Origin: Isoptericola sp. AK164
GTDB taxonomy: Bacteria > Actinomycetota > Actinomycetes > Actinomycetales > Cellulomonadaceae
DNA length: 64,000 nt
Direction: 5' to 3'
Assembly (NCBI RefSeq): GCF_029643425.1
Contig: NZ_CP119106.1
Location: 372,001-436,000 of the forward strand
Every line of letters starts with the position of its first letter. The first letter of the stretch is position 1. The translations under genes and the position numbers were made by a program. The notes below the pieces were generated by a model. That model was not told the DNA's origin. It saw only the letters and a list, made by a program, of their open reading frames with translations, and ran no database searches. Shown in pieces: positions 43,200 through 51,797 of this stretch.

Positions 43200-44543
43200 T
43201 CAGACGGACTCGAGGACGGCGGTGGCACCGAGGCCGCCGGCGGCGCACACGGAGACCAGCGCGCGGGCCGGCTTGCCGGTCTCGGCGGCCTTCGTCGCCA
43301 CCAGTTTCGCGGCGGTGGCGACGATTCGCCCGCCGGTCGCGGCGAAGGGGTGCCCGGCGGCGAGCGAGGAGCCGTGCACGTTGATCCTGCTGCGGTCCAG
43401 GGAGCCGAACGCGCCGGGCAGGCCGAGCTCGTTCTTGCCGTAGTCGGCGTCCTCCCAGGCGGCCAGCGTCGTGAGGACGGTGGAGGCGAACGCCTCGTGG
43501 ATCTCGAAGAAGTCGAAGTCCTCCAGGCTCAGGCCGTTGCGGGCCAGCAGCCGCGGCACGGCGTGCACCGGGGCCATGAGCAGGCCCTCGCGGCCGTGCA
43601 CGAAGTCCACGGCGGCCGTCTCGGCGTCGACGAAGCGGGCCAGCACGGGCAGGTCGTGGGCCTCGGCCCACTCGCGCGACCCGAGCAGCACCGTGGAGGC
43701 ACCGTCGGTCAGCGGCGTGGAGTTGCCGGCGGTCATGGTCGCCGGCGTCTCGAGCGACCGGCCGAAGACCGGCTTGAGGCCGGCGAGCTTCTCGGCCGAG
43801 GTGTCGGGGCGCATGTTGTCGTCCCGCGTCAGGCCCCGGAACGGGGTGACGAGGTCGTCGAAGAAGCCCGACTCCCAGGCCTCGGCGAGGTGCTGGTGGC
43901 TGGCGAGGGCGATCTCGTCCTGGGCCTCGCGGGTGATGCCCCACCGGGCGGTGGTGACGGCCTGGTGCTCGCCCATCGACAGGCCGGTGCGCGGCTCGTC
44001 GGTAGCGGGGCTGAGCGGCTTGAGGTCCGCGGGGCGGATCCGGGCGAGCGCCTTGGCGCGGTCCTGCCAGGTCTTGGCGTGACCGGCGTCCAGCAGCGCG
44101 CGGCGCATGCCCTCGCTGACGGCGATGGGCGCGTCGGAGACGGTGTCGGTGCCGCCGGAGACGCCGGACTCGATCTGGCCGAGGCGGATCTTGTTGGCGA
44201 TGGTGATGGTGGCCTCGAGGCCGGTGGCGCAGGCCTGCTGGAGGTCGAACGCGGGGGTCTGCGGCGACAGCGACGAGCCCAGCACGGACTCGCGCACGAG
44301 GTTGAAGTCGCGCGAGTGCTTCAGCACGGCACCGCCGACGACCTCGCCGAGGCGCTCGCCCTGCAGCCCGTACCGGGCGACGAGTCCCTCGAGGGCGGCA
44401 GTGAACATCTCCTGGTTGGAGGCGTCGGCGTACTTCTTCCCGGCGCGGGCGAAGGGGATGCGGTTGCCGCCGACGACGACGGCGTCGCGCGGGCCCTGTG
44501 CCGCGCCGGCGGTCTGGGCACGGGAGGTCTGGCGAGTGGCCAC
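43200..44543 (-). CDS. acetyl-CoA C-acyltransferase (thiolase, FadA2-like)
   Basis: A 447-residue thiolase. The nucleophilic Cys105 is in LQQACATGLEAT; NVHGSSLAAGHPFAATGGR gives the His, and VCAAGGLGATAV the second Cys. Length and internal motifs resemble FadA2/FadI rather than short acetoacetyl-CoA thiolases. GTG start behind GAGGAAG. It opens the minus-strand operon with fabG4 and the MaoC gene, so the operon encodes thiolase, reductase and dehydratase, three of the four steps of a beta-oxidation or reverse cycle; the dehydrogenase is on the divergent side. Confidence 0.92.
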   Translation of the reverse strand: MATRQTSRAQTAGAAQGPRDAVVVGGNRIPFARAGKKYADASNQEMFTAALEGLVARYGLQGERLGEVVGGAVLKHSRDFNLVRESVLGSSLSPQTPAFDLQQACATGLEATITIANKIRLGQIESGVSGGTDTVSDAPIAVSEGMRRALLDAGHAKTWQDRAKALARIRPADLKPLSPATDEPRTGLSMGEHQAVTTARWGITREAQDEIALASHQHLAEAWESGFFDDLVTPFRGLTRDDNMRPDTSAEKLAGLKPVFGRSLETPATMTAGNSTPLTDGASTVLLGSREWAEAHDLPVLARFVDAETAAVDFVHGREGLLMAPVHAVPRLLARNGLSLEDFDFFEIHEAFASTVLTTLAAWEDADYGKNELGLPGAFGSLDRSRINVHGSSLAAGHPFAATGGRIVATAAKLVATKAAETGKPARALVSVCAAGGLGATAVLESV

Positions 44544-44569
44544 GGGTGCTTCCTCACACTCATCGGGTA

Positions 44570-44591
44570 CAGGTAGTACTCACAGTACCTG
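44570..44591. promoter_or_regulatory. probable TetR operator between thiolase and tetR genes
   Basis: CAGGTA, ten bases, TACCTG form an inverted repeat in the 88-base divergent gap. It is followed by GATACTCTC and GTCTCGTGAGAC (44601-44612), a second palindrome. The TetR protein encoded next to it most likely binds one or both and controls both sides. Confidence 0.6.
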
Positions 44592-44631
44592 ATACTCTCA
44601 GTCTCGTGAGACGAGTCACAGGGGGTGACCG

Positions 44632-45348
44632 ATGACGGTCGCAGCACACGGGACGAACCAGGCCGCCCGCACGCGGCCCGACGGACGCTCGACCCGGTGG
44701 GACGACCACCGTGCCCAGCGTCGTGCCTCGCTCGTGCGCGACGCCCGGCGGGCGATCCACGAGATCGGTCCGGGGGCGTCCATGGACGAGATCGCCGCCA
44801 TGGCCGGGACGTCGAAGTCGATCTACTACCGCTACTTCGACGACAAGGCCGGACTGCGTCTGGCCGTGGCCGAGTCCGTGGTCCGCGGCATGCACCGCCG
44901 GCTGGCCGAGGCCGCCGAGGAGGCGCCGACGCCGCACTCCGCCCTGCGCGCCATGGTCCGCACGTACCTGCAGACCATCGAGAGCTCGCCCCCGGTCTAC
45001 TGGTTCGTCACCCGCACGGCGCTCGGCGGCAACGAGCCGGACGACGGCACCAGCCGCGTCGAGGCGCTCGGCGCCTACCTGGACTCGGTCATCACCCTGG
45101 TCGCCGAGCCGTTCGCCCGCGCCGTCCACGTCCCGCCGACCACGGCGGCCGCCTGGGCCGCCGGTGCCGTCGGCTTCGTCCGCGGCGCGGGGGAGTGGTG
45201 GCTCGGCCACACCCGCGCCGAGGGCCTGACCCGCGACGACCTCACCGACCAGGTGACCACCTGGCTCTGGAACGGGCCCGTCGGTGTGCTCCACCACGAC
45301 GCACCGGACGGGTCCGCGCCGTCCCGCCCCACCGAGAAGCAGGAGTGA
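44632..45348 (+). CDS. TetR family transcriptional regulator
   Basis: A 238-residue regulator. The helix-turn-helix is at about residues 35-80 (RRAIHEIGPGASMDEIAAMAGTSKSIYYRYFDDKAGL), and the C-terminal domain (90-215) binds an unknown ligand. It is divergent from the thiolase operon and directly upstream of the acyl-CoA dehydrogenase gene (2-base gap to its ATG, SD inside the tetR end), so it is cotranscribed with that gene. By analogy to FadR/FasR-type regulators it probably senses acyl-CoA. Confidence 0.88.
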   Translation: MTVAAHGTNQAARTRPDGRSTRWDDHRAQRRASLVRDARRAIHEIGPGASMDEIAAMAGTSKSIYYRYFDDKAGLRLAVAESVVRGMHRRLAEAAEEAPTPHSALRAMVRTYLQTIESSPPVYWFVTRTALGGNEPDDGTSRVEALGAYLDSVITLVAEPFARAVHVPPTTAAAWAAGAVGFVRGAGEWWLGHTRAEGLTRDDLTDQVTTWLWNGPVGVLHHDAPDGSAPSRPTEKQE

Positions 45349-45350
45349 CC

Positions 45351-47450
45351 ATGACGACGACGTCCACACCGCACCCGGCCACCACCACCGACCGCGACAG
45401 CGCCGCCTCGGCGCCTCGCGACGAGGACGTGCGCCTCGACGTCGAGTCGGTGTCCGAGCTGCTCCTGGGACGCTGGCCCGAGTACCGCCGTGCGGCCCGC
45501 GAGCGCGCCGGCGACCCCCGGTTCCACAAGGACGAGTCCCTCACCCCGGCCGAGCACCGCGAGCGCGTGCTGGAGCAGATGCGCCTGATGGTGGGCGACG
45601 GCACGAAGCTGTCCTGGCTCGCGTTCCCCGAGCGGATGGGCGGCCTCGACGAGCCCGGCGCGAACCTGGCCTGCTTCTCCGAGCTCGTGGCCGCCGACCC
45701 GTCCCTGCAGATCAAGTCGGGCGTGCAGTGGGGCCTGTTCTCCGCCGCCATCCTGCACCTGGGCACCCCCGAGCAGCAGGACCGGCTGCTGCCGGCCGCG
45801 ATGGACCTGTCGGTGCCCGGGGCCTTCGCGATGACCGAGACCGGCCACGGCTCGGACGTCGCGGCCATCGGCACGACGGCCACGTACGACCCGGAGACCG
45901 AGGAGTTCGTCCTGGACACCCCGTTCCGCGGGGCGTGGAAGGACTACCTCGGCAACGCTGCCCTGCACGCCACGGCGGCGACGGTGTTCGCCCAGCTCGT
46001 CACGAACGGCGTCAACCACGGCGTGCACTGCTTCTACGTCCCGATCCGGGACGCGGAGACGATGGAGTTCCTGCCCGGTGTCGGCGGCGAGGACGACGGC
46101 CTCAAGGGCGGGCTGCGCGGCATCGACAACGGCCGCCTGCACTTCACCGGTGTCCGGGTGCCGCGGACGGACCTGCTCGCCCGCTACGGCACGGTCGACG
46201 CCGACGGCACCTACAGCTCGCCGATCGAGAGCCCGGGCCGCCGCTTCTTCACCATGCTCGGCTCGCTCGTCCAGGGGCGCGTCTCGCTGGACGGCTCCGC
46301 GGTCAACGCCGCCAAGATCGGCCTGGCCATCGGCGTGAAGTACGCCGCCGAGCGTCGCCAGTTCGCCGGCGGGGGCACCGAGGAGACCGTGCTGCTGGAC
46401 TACGCCACGCACCGGCGTCGGCTCTTCCCGGCGATCGCCGAGGCGTACGCGGGCCACTTCGCCAACGAGCGGCTGCTGGACCTGTTCGACGACGTCTTCT
46501 CCGGCGAGCACGACACCCCGGAGCGGCGCGAGGACCTCGAGACGACGGCCGCCGCCCTGAAGTCCACCTCCACGCGGTTCGCGCTCGACACGCTCCAGGA
46601 GTGCCGCGAGGCCTGCGGCGGCGCCGGGTTCCTCACCGAGAACCGCATCACGTCGCTGCACGCGGACCTCGACGTCTACGCGACCTTCGAGGGCGACAAC
46701 ACCGTCCTGCAGCAGCTCGTCGCCCGTCGGCTGGTGGCCGACTACGGCCGTGAGGTCAAGGGTGCGACGAAGACCCCCGCCGGCATGGCGCGGTTCGTCG
46801 TCGAGCGGGCCACCAGCGCGGCCCTGGACCGCACCGGGCTGCGACGTGTCTCCCAGGCCATCGCCGACGTCGGCGACCCCCGCCGGGCCGCCGGGCACCT
46901 GCGCGACCCCGAGACGCAGCGCGAGCTGCTCGCGGACCGCGTGGCCACGATGGTCGAGGACGTGGCCATGGCGCTGCGGCCCGCCCAGAAGGCGGAGCCG
47001 GCCGAGGCCGCCCGGATCGTCGACGAGAACCAGACGGCGCTCGTCGAGGCGGCGAAGGCGCACGCCGACCTGCTGCGCTGGGAGGCCTTCACCGCCGCGC
47101 TGCCGACGTTCGAGGACCCGGGCACCCGCCGGATCATGACCTGGGTGCGTGACGTCTTCGGCCTGACCGTCATCGAGCGCCACCTGACCTGGTACCTGCT
47201 CAACGGGCGGCTGTCGGACCAGCGGGCGCGCACCGTGACCGGGTACGTCGACCGCCTGCTGCGGCGGCTGCGCCCGCACGCGGTCGACCTGGTCGACGGG
47301 TTCGGCTACGGCCAGGAGCACCTGCGGGCCGCGATCTCCTCGGGCGCCGAGGCGGAGCGCCAGGCGGAGGCCCGTGCCTACTACGCCGCCCTGCGGGCGA
47401 GCGGCGAGGCCCCCGTCAGCGAGAAGGCCCTGCGCAAGTCCTCGCGCTGA
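45351..47450 (+). CDS. fadE5: acyl-CoA dehydrogenase (FadE5-like)
   Basis: A 699-residue acyl-CoA dehydrogenase of the long actinobacterial class, FAD-dependent. WLAFPERMGGLDEPGANLACFSELV, MTETGHGSDVAAIGTTATY and KDYLGNAALHATAATVF form the substrate and FAD pocket; ECREACGGAGFLTENRI and DLDVYATFEGDNTVLQQLVARRLV the last FAD site. The length and order match mycobacterial FadE5, a broad-chain enzyme. AGGAG lies before the ATG. A terminator hairpin follows. With the divergent thiolase-reductase-dehydratase genes it completes a fatty-acid cycle. Confidence 0.92.
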   Translation: MTTTSTPHPATTTDRDSAASAPRDEDVRLDVESVSELLLGRWPEYRRAARERAGDPRFHKDESLTPAEHRERVLEQMRLMVGDGTKLSWLAFPERMGGLDEPGANLACFSELVAADPSLQIKSGVQWGLFSAAILHLGTPEQQDRLLPAAMDLSVPGAFAMTETGHGSDVAAIGTTATYDPETEEFVLDTPFRGAWKDYLGNAALHATAATVFAQLVTNGVNHGVHCFYVPIRDAETMEFLPGVGGEDDGLKGGLRGIDNGRLHFTGVRVPRTDLLARYGTVDADGTYSSPIESPGRRFFTMLGSLVQGRVSLDGSAVNAAKIGLAIGVKYAAERRQFAGGGTEETVLLDYATHRRRLFPAIAEAYAGHFANERLLDLFDDVFSGEHDTPERREDLETTAAALKSTSTRFALDTLQECREACGGAGFLTENRITSLHADLDVYATFEGDNTVLQQLVARRLVADYGREVKGATKTPAGMARFVVERATSAALDRTGLRRVSQAIADVGDPRRAAGHLRDPETQRELLADRVATMVEDVAMALRPAQKAEPAEAARIVDENQTALVEAAKAHADLLRWEAFTAALPTFEDPGTRRIMTWVRDVFGLTVIERHLTWYLLNGRLSDQRARTVTGYVDRLLRRLRPHAVDLVDGFGYGQEHLRAAISSGAEAERQAEARAYYAALRASGEAPVSEKALRKSSR

Positions 47451-47463
47451 GGTCCCCCGCACG

Positions 47464-47504
47464 CGACGGCGCCCCCGGTCACCAGGTGACCGGGGGCGCC
47501 GTCG
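47464..47504. terminator. 20-bp stem terminator after the acyl-CoA dehydrogenase gene
   Basis: CGACGGCGCCCCCGGTCACC pairs with the following GGTGACCGGGGGCGCCGTCG, giving a continuous stem around a very small loop. It lies 13 bases after the stop and shortly before the end of the convergent small-membrane-protein gene. Confidence 0.85.
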
Positions 47505-47511
47505 TGCAGGC

Positions 47512-47850
47512 TCAGGCCGCGACCGGGGCCGCGTCGCCGACGTGCGGCTCGGCCGTCCCGTCGCCCTGCTCGATCGTCGGTACGGGTTCGTCGGCACTCT
47601 CCGCGGCGGCGTCACGCAGCGGGAGGCCGAGGGTGACGGTCGCCGCGCGGGCAGGAGCCCGCGGCGCCGGGGTCGCCACCGCGACCATCGTGGCGCCGGC
47701 GACGCCGACACCTACGAGGAGGATCGCCACCACGGTCCAGCCGAGCGCGATCGTCGTGCCGAGCAGCAGCCCGTCGCCCAGGGCGACGGCTCCACCCGTG
47801 AGGAGCACCTTCTTCATCAGTTTCCGACCCTTCTCCACGGTCCGCCTCAT
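47512..47850 (-). CDS. small membrane protein, 112 aa
   Basis: Two hydrophobic helices (VLLTGGAVALGDGLLLGTTIAL and TVVAILLVGVGVAGATMVAVA) after a basic start, then a 45-residue Ala/Pro/Glu-rich tail. Family not recognised. The start at 47850 has GGAAG nine bases before it; an in-frame ATG at 47817 (MKKVLL) would give 101 residues and is about as likely. Its stop is seven bases past the terminator hairpin shared with the dehydrogenase gene. Confidence 0.6.
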   Translation of the reverse strand: MRRTVEKGRKLMKKVLLTGGAVALGDGLLLGTTIALGWTVVAILLVGVGVAGATMVAVATPAPRAPARAATVTLGLPLRDAAAESADEPVPTIEQGDGTAEPHVGDAAPVAA

Positions 47851-47943
47851 CCGTGTTGCTTCCAGCACACGTCATCAGGGCGGATGACGCATCCGCTAGA
47901 GGGGAGGGATCGGGTCACAAGTCGATACCGACTGCGGTGAACC

Positions 47944-48519
47944 TCAGGGACGGCTCAAGGTCGTCCCCCAGTCGGCGTGGGCGCCGAGGCTGTGGCCGAG
48001 CAGCAGCGGCGACGGTTCCGGGGCGGCCCGACGACGGACCTGTCGGTGCACCTCGCCGCACATGCGCAGGGCCAGCTCGAGGCGCACGGGCACGGCGCAC
48101 TCGCCGCTCAGCCGCCCGCCGAGGGCGGGGTGCGGCATGAACGTCAGGACCTCGTCGGCCTCGGGCACGACGCCGCGCTGCGCCGCCTCCACCACGAGGT
48201 CCTCCAGCAGGAGGTCCTGGCGGCCCTCCGGGGAGTCGAGCTCGGCGGAGAGCTCGACCGCCGTCGGCCAGCGCAGCTCGAGGGTGCCCTCGACCGTGTC
48301 GAGGAACCACCAGCCCTCGAGCGACTCCAGCAGCACGTCGCCGAACACGGTGGCGAACCGCGGGTTCTTGCCGGGCAGGTCAAGCCACGACCACGCCGCC
48401 AAGCCGTACTCGAAGGCTCCTGGGGCAAAAGGTCGAAGGTGTTCCACGAGCGCATCAAAACATGGTGTGCGCCGACGGAAAAGGCGTCCACGATGTGAAC
48501 AACCTGTGACCCGGTTCAC
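47944..48519 (-). CDS. Tdi1/DUF1851-type immunity protein, orphan
   Basis: A protein of up to 191 residues. FDALVEHLRPFAPGAFEYGLAAWSW, ATVFGDVLLESLEGWWFLDTVEGTLELRW, AELDSPEGRQDLLLEDLVVEAA and VLTFMPHPALGGRLSGECAVPVRLELALRMCGEVHRQVRR follow the C-terminal domain of T6SS immunity protein Tdi1 (DUF1851), including the PxLGG and final glutamine-linked helix. The start is uncertain: GTG at 48519 or a GTG at 48447 (start of the conserved part). The region near the start is richer in A/T than its surroundings. No toxin gene is adjacent. Confidence 0.72.
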   Translation of the reverse strand: MNRVTGCSHRGRLFRRRTPCFDALVEHLRPFAPGAFEYGLAAWSWLDLPGKNPRFATVFGDVLLESLEGWWFLDTVEGTLELRWPTAVELSAELDSPEGRQDLLLEDLVVEAAQRGVVPEADEVLTFMPHPALGGRLSGECAVPVRLELALRMCGEVHRQVRRRAAPEPSPLLLGHSLGAHADWGTTLSRP

Positions 48520-48639
48520 GCCGGTGGGTCACCTGTGCCACAGCTTGTTCAAGGGCCCGTGCGCGGTGGTCGGACGGGAACGCCACGGCGTCGGCCGACG
48601 TTGTCCCAGCACGACCGCACCGCCGCTCCCGGAGGACCG

Positions 48640-49167
48640 ATGCCGACCGACCGCCGCCGCACCCGACCCGACCTCGGGGCCGTCGCCGTCAGCGGACTGG
48701 CGACGTGCGCCTGGTACGCGGTGCCCGACCTCGTGTCCGGCCGCGGCCGGCGGGCCCTCGTCAAGACCGCCGTGCTGCTGACGGGGATCACGCTCGGGGT
48801 GGCCGCGACGCGCGAGGGCCGGCAGGCGCGCTCGGGCCTGCGGGCGGCACAGCGGGACGACCCGGCGTCCCGGCACGACGTCGACGCACCGGCCGGCGTG
48901 CCCGACGAGGCGACGGACGTGCCGGCGGACGACGCCACGGCGGTCCCGCCGTCGGTCGCGGTGGCCGTCCTGGGTACCGGGCTGGTGCTCACCGCCGTGC
49001 TGACCGTGGCGGGGGAGCGGTGGCTCTACCGCCGGGCCGAGGCGATGCGCGCCCGCGGCGTGCGCGCCCCGCACACCCGGGTGGGGCTCGTCATGGGTGG
49101 CGTCGCCGCCGCGCTGGCCGCCCTCGACCCGCCGCTCGCGCAGAGCCCGGCCGCGCCGGCGCGCTGA
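48640..49167 (+). CDS. hypothetical membrane protein, 175 aa
   Basis: Unrecognised. Three hydrophobic segments are seen (LGAVAVSGLATCAWYAVPDLV around 12-32, VKTAVLLTGITLGVAAT 40-57, SVAVAVLGTGLVLTAVLTVAG 103-123) and a possible fourth near the end (VGLVMGGVAAALAAL). An acidic loop rich in Asp/Ala/Pro lies between the second and third. GGAGG precedes the ATG. It is convergent with crtI (27-base gap). Confidence 0.7.
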   Translation: MPTDRRRTRPDLGAVAVSGLATCAWYAVPDLVSGRGRRALVKTAVLLTGITLGVAATREGRQARSGLRAAQRDDPASRHDVDAPAGVPDEATDVPADDATAVPPSVAVAVLGTGLVLTAVLTVAGERWLYRRAEAMRARGVRAPHTRVGLVMGGVAAALAALDPPLAQSPAAPAR

Positions 49168-49194
49168 CCCCGCCTGCGCCGTCGGGCGCGACCG

Positions 49195-50814
49195 TCAGGC
49201 CGACGACGGGAGCGCCTCCAGCGGCGCCGGCAGCGGTCGGGCCGAGGTGTCGCCACGGAGGCGCTTGACCACCAGCTCGGCGCTGATCAGGCACATCGGC
49301 AGACCGATGCCGGGGATCGTCGTCCCCCCGGCGTGCAGCAGGCCCGTCACCCGGCGCGACTGGTTGCCCGGTCGCAGCATGGCGCTCTGGGACAGCGTGT
49401 GCGCCGGGCCGAGCATGCTGCCCGACCAGGAGGCGAGGTCCGCCACGAAGTCGCCGGGACCGACGGTGCGGCGTACCGCGATGCGGTCCCGCAGGTCCGG
49501 GATCCCGGCCCAGTCGGCGATCCGGTCGATCGCGGCGTCGGCGATCGCCTCGACCTGCGGATCGCCGGCGCCGTCCTCCCCGCCGCGTCCGATCGCCGGG
49601 TCGGCGGGCACGGGCACGAGGAGGAACAGGTTCTCGTCGCCGGCCGGGGAGACCGTGTCGTCGGTGCGCGAGGGCGTGCACACGTACAGCGAGGCCGGGT
49701 CGGGCACCCGACCCTGCGCGATCGCGCCGAAGTTCTCGTGCCAGTCCGCCGTGAAGAACAGCGAGTGGTGCTCCAGCTCGGGGAGCCGGCCGCGCACGCC
49801 GAGCATGACCAGCACGCCGCCCGGTCCCGGGTCGCCCTTCTCCCACCGGCGGGCGGGCTGGGAGCGCAGCCGGGCGGGCAGGAGCTCGTGCTCGACGTGG
49901 TGCAGGTCCGCGGCCGTCACGACGACGTCCGCGGTGCTGTGGTGCTCCAGCCCGGCGCCGTCGCGCCAGCGCACCCCCGTGACGTGGGCGCGGGGGCGGC
50001 GCGGGCCGGGCACGGGCGGCTGCTCGTCGCCCGCGTCGGGCCGATCGCCGATGCCGGTGGTGATCGCCGTCGCGCGGGCCCCGGTGCGCACGGTCACGCC
50101 GGCGCGGCGGGACAGGTCGGCGATCGCCTCGATCAGCCGGGTGAACCCGCCGGCCGGGTAGCGGACGCCGCCGTCCAGGTCCAGGGCGCTCATCAGGTGG
50201 TACAGCGCCGGGGTGCGCTCCGGGGCCGAGCCCAGGAACACCGCCGGGTAGCCGAGGACCTGCCGCAGGCGCACGTCGTCGAAGCGGCGACCCACGTGCG
50301 ACTCCAGCGACCGGGTCAGCAGCGGCAGCAGCCGGTGCGCCCGGGCCAGGACCCGGCGGTCGCCCAGCGAGCGCCAGGACTCGAACGTCGTGTACAGGAA
50401 GTGGTCCAGCGCCATGTCGTAGGCCTCGTGGGCCTCGTCCAGGTACCGGTCCAGCCGCGCGCCGGCACCCGGCTCGACGGCCTCGAACGCGGCCACGTTG
50501 GCCGCGCGGTCGCGCCGCACGTCCAGGGGGTCGTCGTGCCCCTCGAAGAACACCCGGTAGGCGGGCTCCAGCGAGCGCAGGTCGAGCTCGGCGTCGGTGG
50601 AGGACCCCATGAGCTCGAACCAGTGGTCGAACACCTCGGGCATCAGGTACCAGGACGGCCCGGTGTCGAACCGGAACCCGTCGCGGGCCCACGACCCGGC
50701 CCGGCCGCCGAGCGTGTCGTGCTGCTCGAGCAGCTCGACCTCGTGCCCGTCGCGGGCGAGCAGCCCGGCGGTGGCGAGCCCGGCGATCCCGCCCCCGACG
50801 ACGACGACCCTCAC
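49195..50814 (-). CDS. crtI: phytoene desaturase
   Basis: A 539-residue FAD-dependent desaturase that turns phytoene into coloured carotenes at the membrane. The N-terminal dinucleotide motif VVVVGGGIAGLATAGLLARDGHEV, GGRAGSWARDGFRFDTGPSW, and the C-terminal LLHAGGTTIPGIGLPMCLISAELV are typical of CrtI. The GTG start overlaps the crtB stop by four bases (GTGA). The number of desaturation steps cannot be read. No crtE (GGPP synthase) or lycopene cyclase gene is in the window, so the pathway needs genes elsewhere. Confidence 0.93.
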   Translation of the reverse strand: MRVVVVGGGIAGLATAGLLARDGHEVELLEQHDTLGGRAGSWARDGFRFDTGPSWYLMPEVFDHWFELMGSSTDAELDLRSLEPAYRVFFEGHDDPLDVRRDRAANVAAFEAVEPGAGARLDRYLDEAHEAYDMALDHFLYTTFESWRSLGDRRVLARAHRLLPLLTRSLESHVGRRFDDVRLRQVLGYPAVFLGSAPERTPALYHLMSALDLDGGVRYPAGGFTRLIEAIADLSRRAGVTVRTGARATAITTGIGDRPDAGDEQPPVPGPRRPRAHVTGVRWRDGAGLEHHSTADVVVTAADLHHVEHELLPARLRSQPARRWEKGDPGPGGVLVMLGVRGRLPELEHHSLFFTADWHENFGAIAQGRVPDPASLYVCTPSRTDDTVSPAGDENLFLLVPVPADPAIGRGGEDGAGDPQVEAIADAAIDRIADWAGIPDLRDRIAVRRTVGPGDFVADLASWSGSMLGPAHTLSQSAMLRPGNQSRRVTGLLHAGGTTIPGIGLPMCLISAELVVKRLRGDTSARPLPAPLEALPSSA

Positions 50815-51746
50815 GCGGCGGCCGCCTTCCGGCGCTCGCGGACCATGGCGGCGAGCACCAGGCGACCCTTGACGGCGTCGGGGACCCGGACGCGACGGGT
50901 GCGCAGCTCCTCCGCGGGGGTCGCCCGCAGGCGGCTGGAGAGCTCGGCGAAGAGGTCGTGGGCCACGCGCACGGCGACCCGGCTGGACCGCGGCAGCTCG
51001 GCGATCGCCGCCGACGCCGTGGCCAGGTCGGCGTCGATGTCGTCGAGCAGCCGGTCGCGGACCGCGTCGTCGAAGTCGTCGTCGTAGCCGGGGAAGTACG
51101 CCCGACCGCGGTCGTCGAGGTCGTCGGCGAGGTCGCGCAGGAAGTTCACCTTCTGGAAGGCGGCGCCGAGCCGGGCGGCGCCGGGGGCCAGGCGCGCGTA
51201 GGCGGCGTCGTCGCCCCCGGTGAAGACGCGCAGGCACATCAGCCCGACCACCTCCGCCGAGCCGTGCACGTACCGCGCGAAGCTGTCCGGGTCGTGCTCG
51301 GTCACGGTGAGGTCGGTGCGCATCGAGGCGAAGAACGGGGCGGTCAGCTCCGCGCCGATCCCGTAGCGCCGCGCGGTGACCGCGAAGGCGTGCACCACCA
51401 GGTTCGTGCTGCGCCCGCGACGCACGGCGGCGTCGACCTCGCGCTCCAGGTCGTCGAGCAGGGCGGCCCGCTCGTCGACGGTCAGCGGGGCGGCCATGTC
51501 GTCGACGATCTCGTCCGCGACCCGCACCAGGGCGTACACGGCGCGCACGTGCTCGCGCACGTCCGGACCCAGGAGCCGGCAGGCCCAGCCGAAGGAGGTG
51601 GAGTAGCGCTCGATGACGACGCCCGCGCTGCGGTAGGCGACGTCGTCGTAGGCGGAGTCCACCGGGGCAGGCGGTGGGGAGGTGGTGGCGTCGTCGGCGT
51701 CCTCGGCGACGTCCGCCCTGTGCTCGGTCATCTCATGGCCTGGCAT
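50811..51746 (-). CDS. crtB: phytoene synthase
   Basis: A 311-residue squalene/phytoene synthase that couples two GGPP to phytoene. The first Asp-rich motif is VYALVRVADEIVDDM, the second is FLRDLADDLDDRGRAYFP; YSTSFGWACRLL is the typical N-terminal pattern. TAGGCT on the minus strand (51753-51758) ends six bases before the ATG, so the message is probably leaderless. It is the first gene of the crtB-crtI operon, divergent from a MarR regulator. Confidence 0.94.
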   Translation of the reverse strand: MPGHEMTEHRADVAEDADDATTSPPPAPVDSAYDDVAYRSAGVVIERYSTSFGWACRLLGPDVREHVRAVYALVRVADEIVDDMAAPLTVDERAALLDDLEREVDAAVRRGRSTNLVVHAFAVTARRYGIGAELTAPFFASMRTDLTVTEHDPDSFARYVHGSAEVVGLMCLRVFTGGDDAAYARLAPGAARLGAAFQKVNFLRDLADDLDDRGRAYFPGYDDDFDDAVRDRLLDDIDADLATASAAIAELPRSSRVAVRVAHDLFAELSSRLRATPAEELRTRRVRVPDAVKGRLVLAAMVRERRKAAAA

Positions 51747-51750
51747 AAAA

Positions 51751-51790
51751 CTAGCCTAGCAAGAATCTTTCTTTCCGAACTAGGTAGAGT
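51751..51790. promoter_or_regulatory. overlapping divergent promoters and operator of crtB and marR
   Basis: The 51-base gap between the two start codons holds TAGGCT for crtB (minus, 51753-51758) and TAGAGT for marR (plus, 51785-51790), with AAGAA-TCT-TTCTT (51761-51773) between them. The AT-rich palindrome, unlike its surroundings, is a likely MarR binding site that controls both genes. Confidence 0.6.
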
Positions 51791-51797
51791 GGAACGC

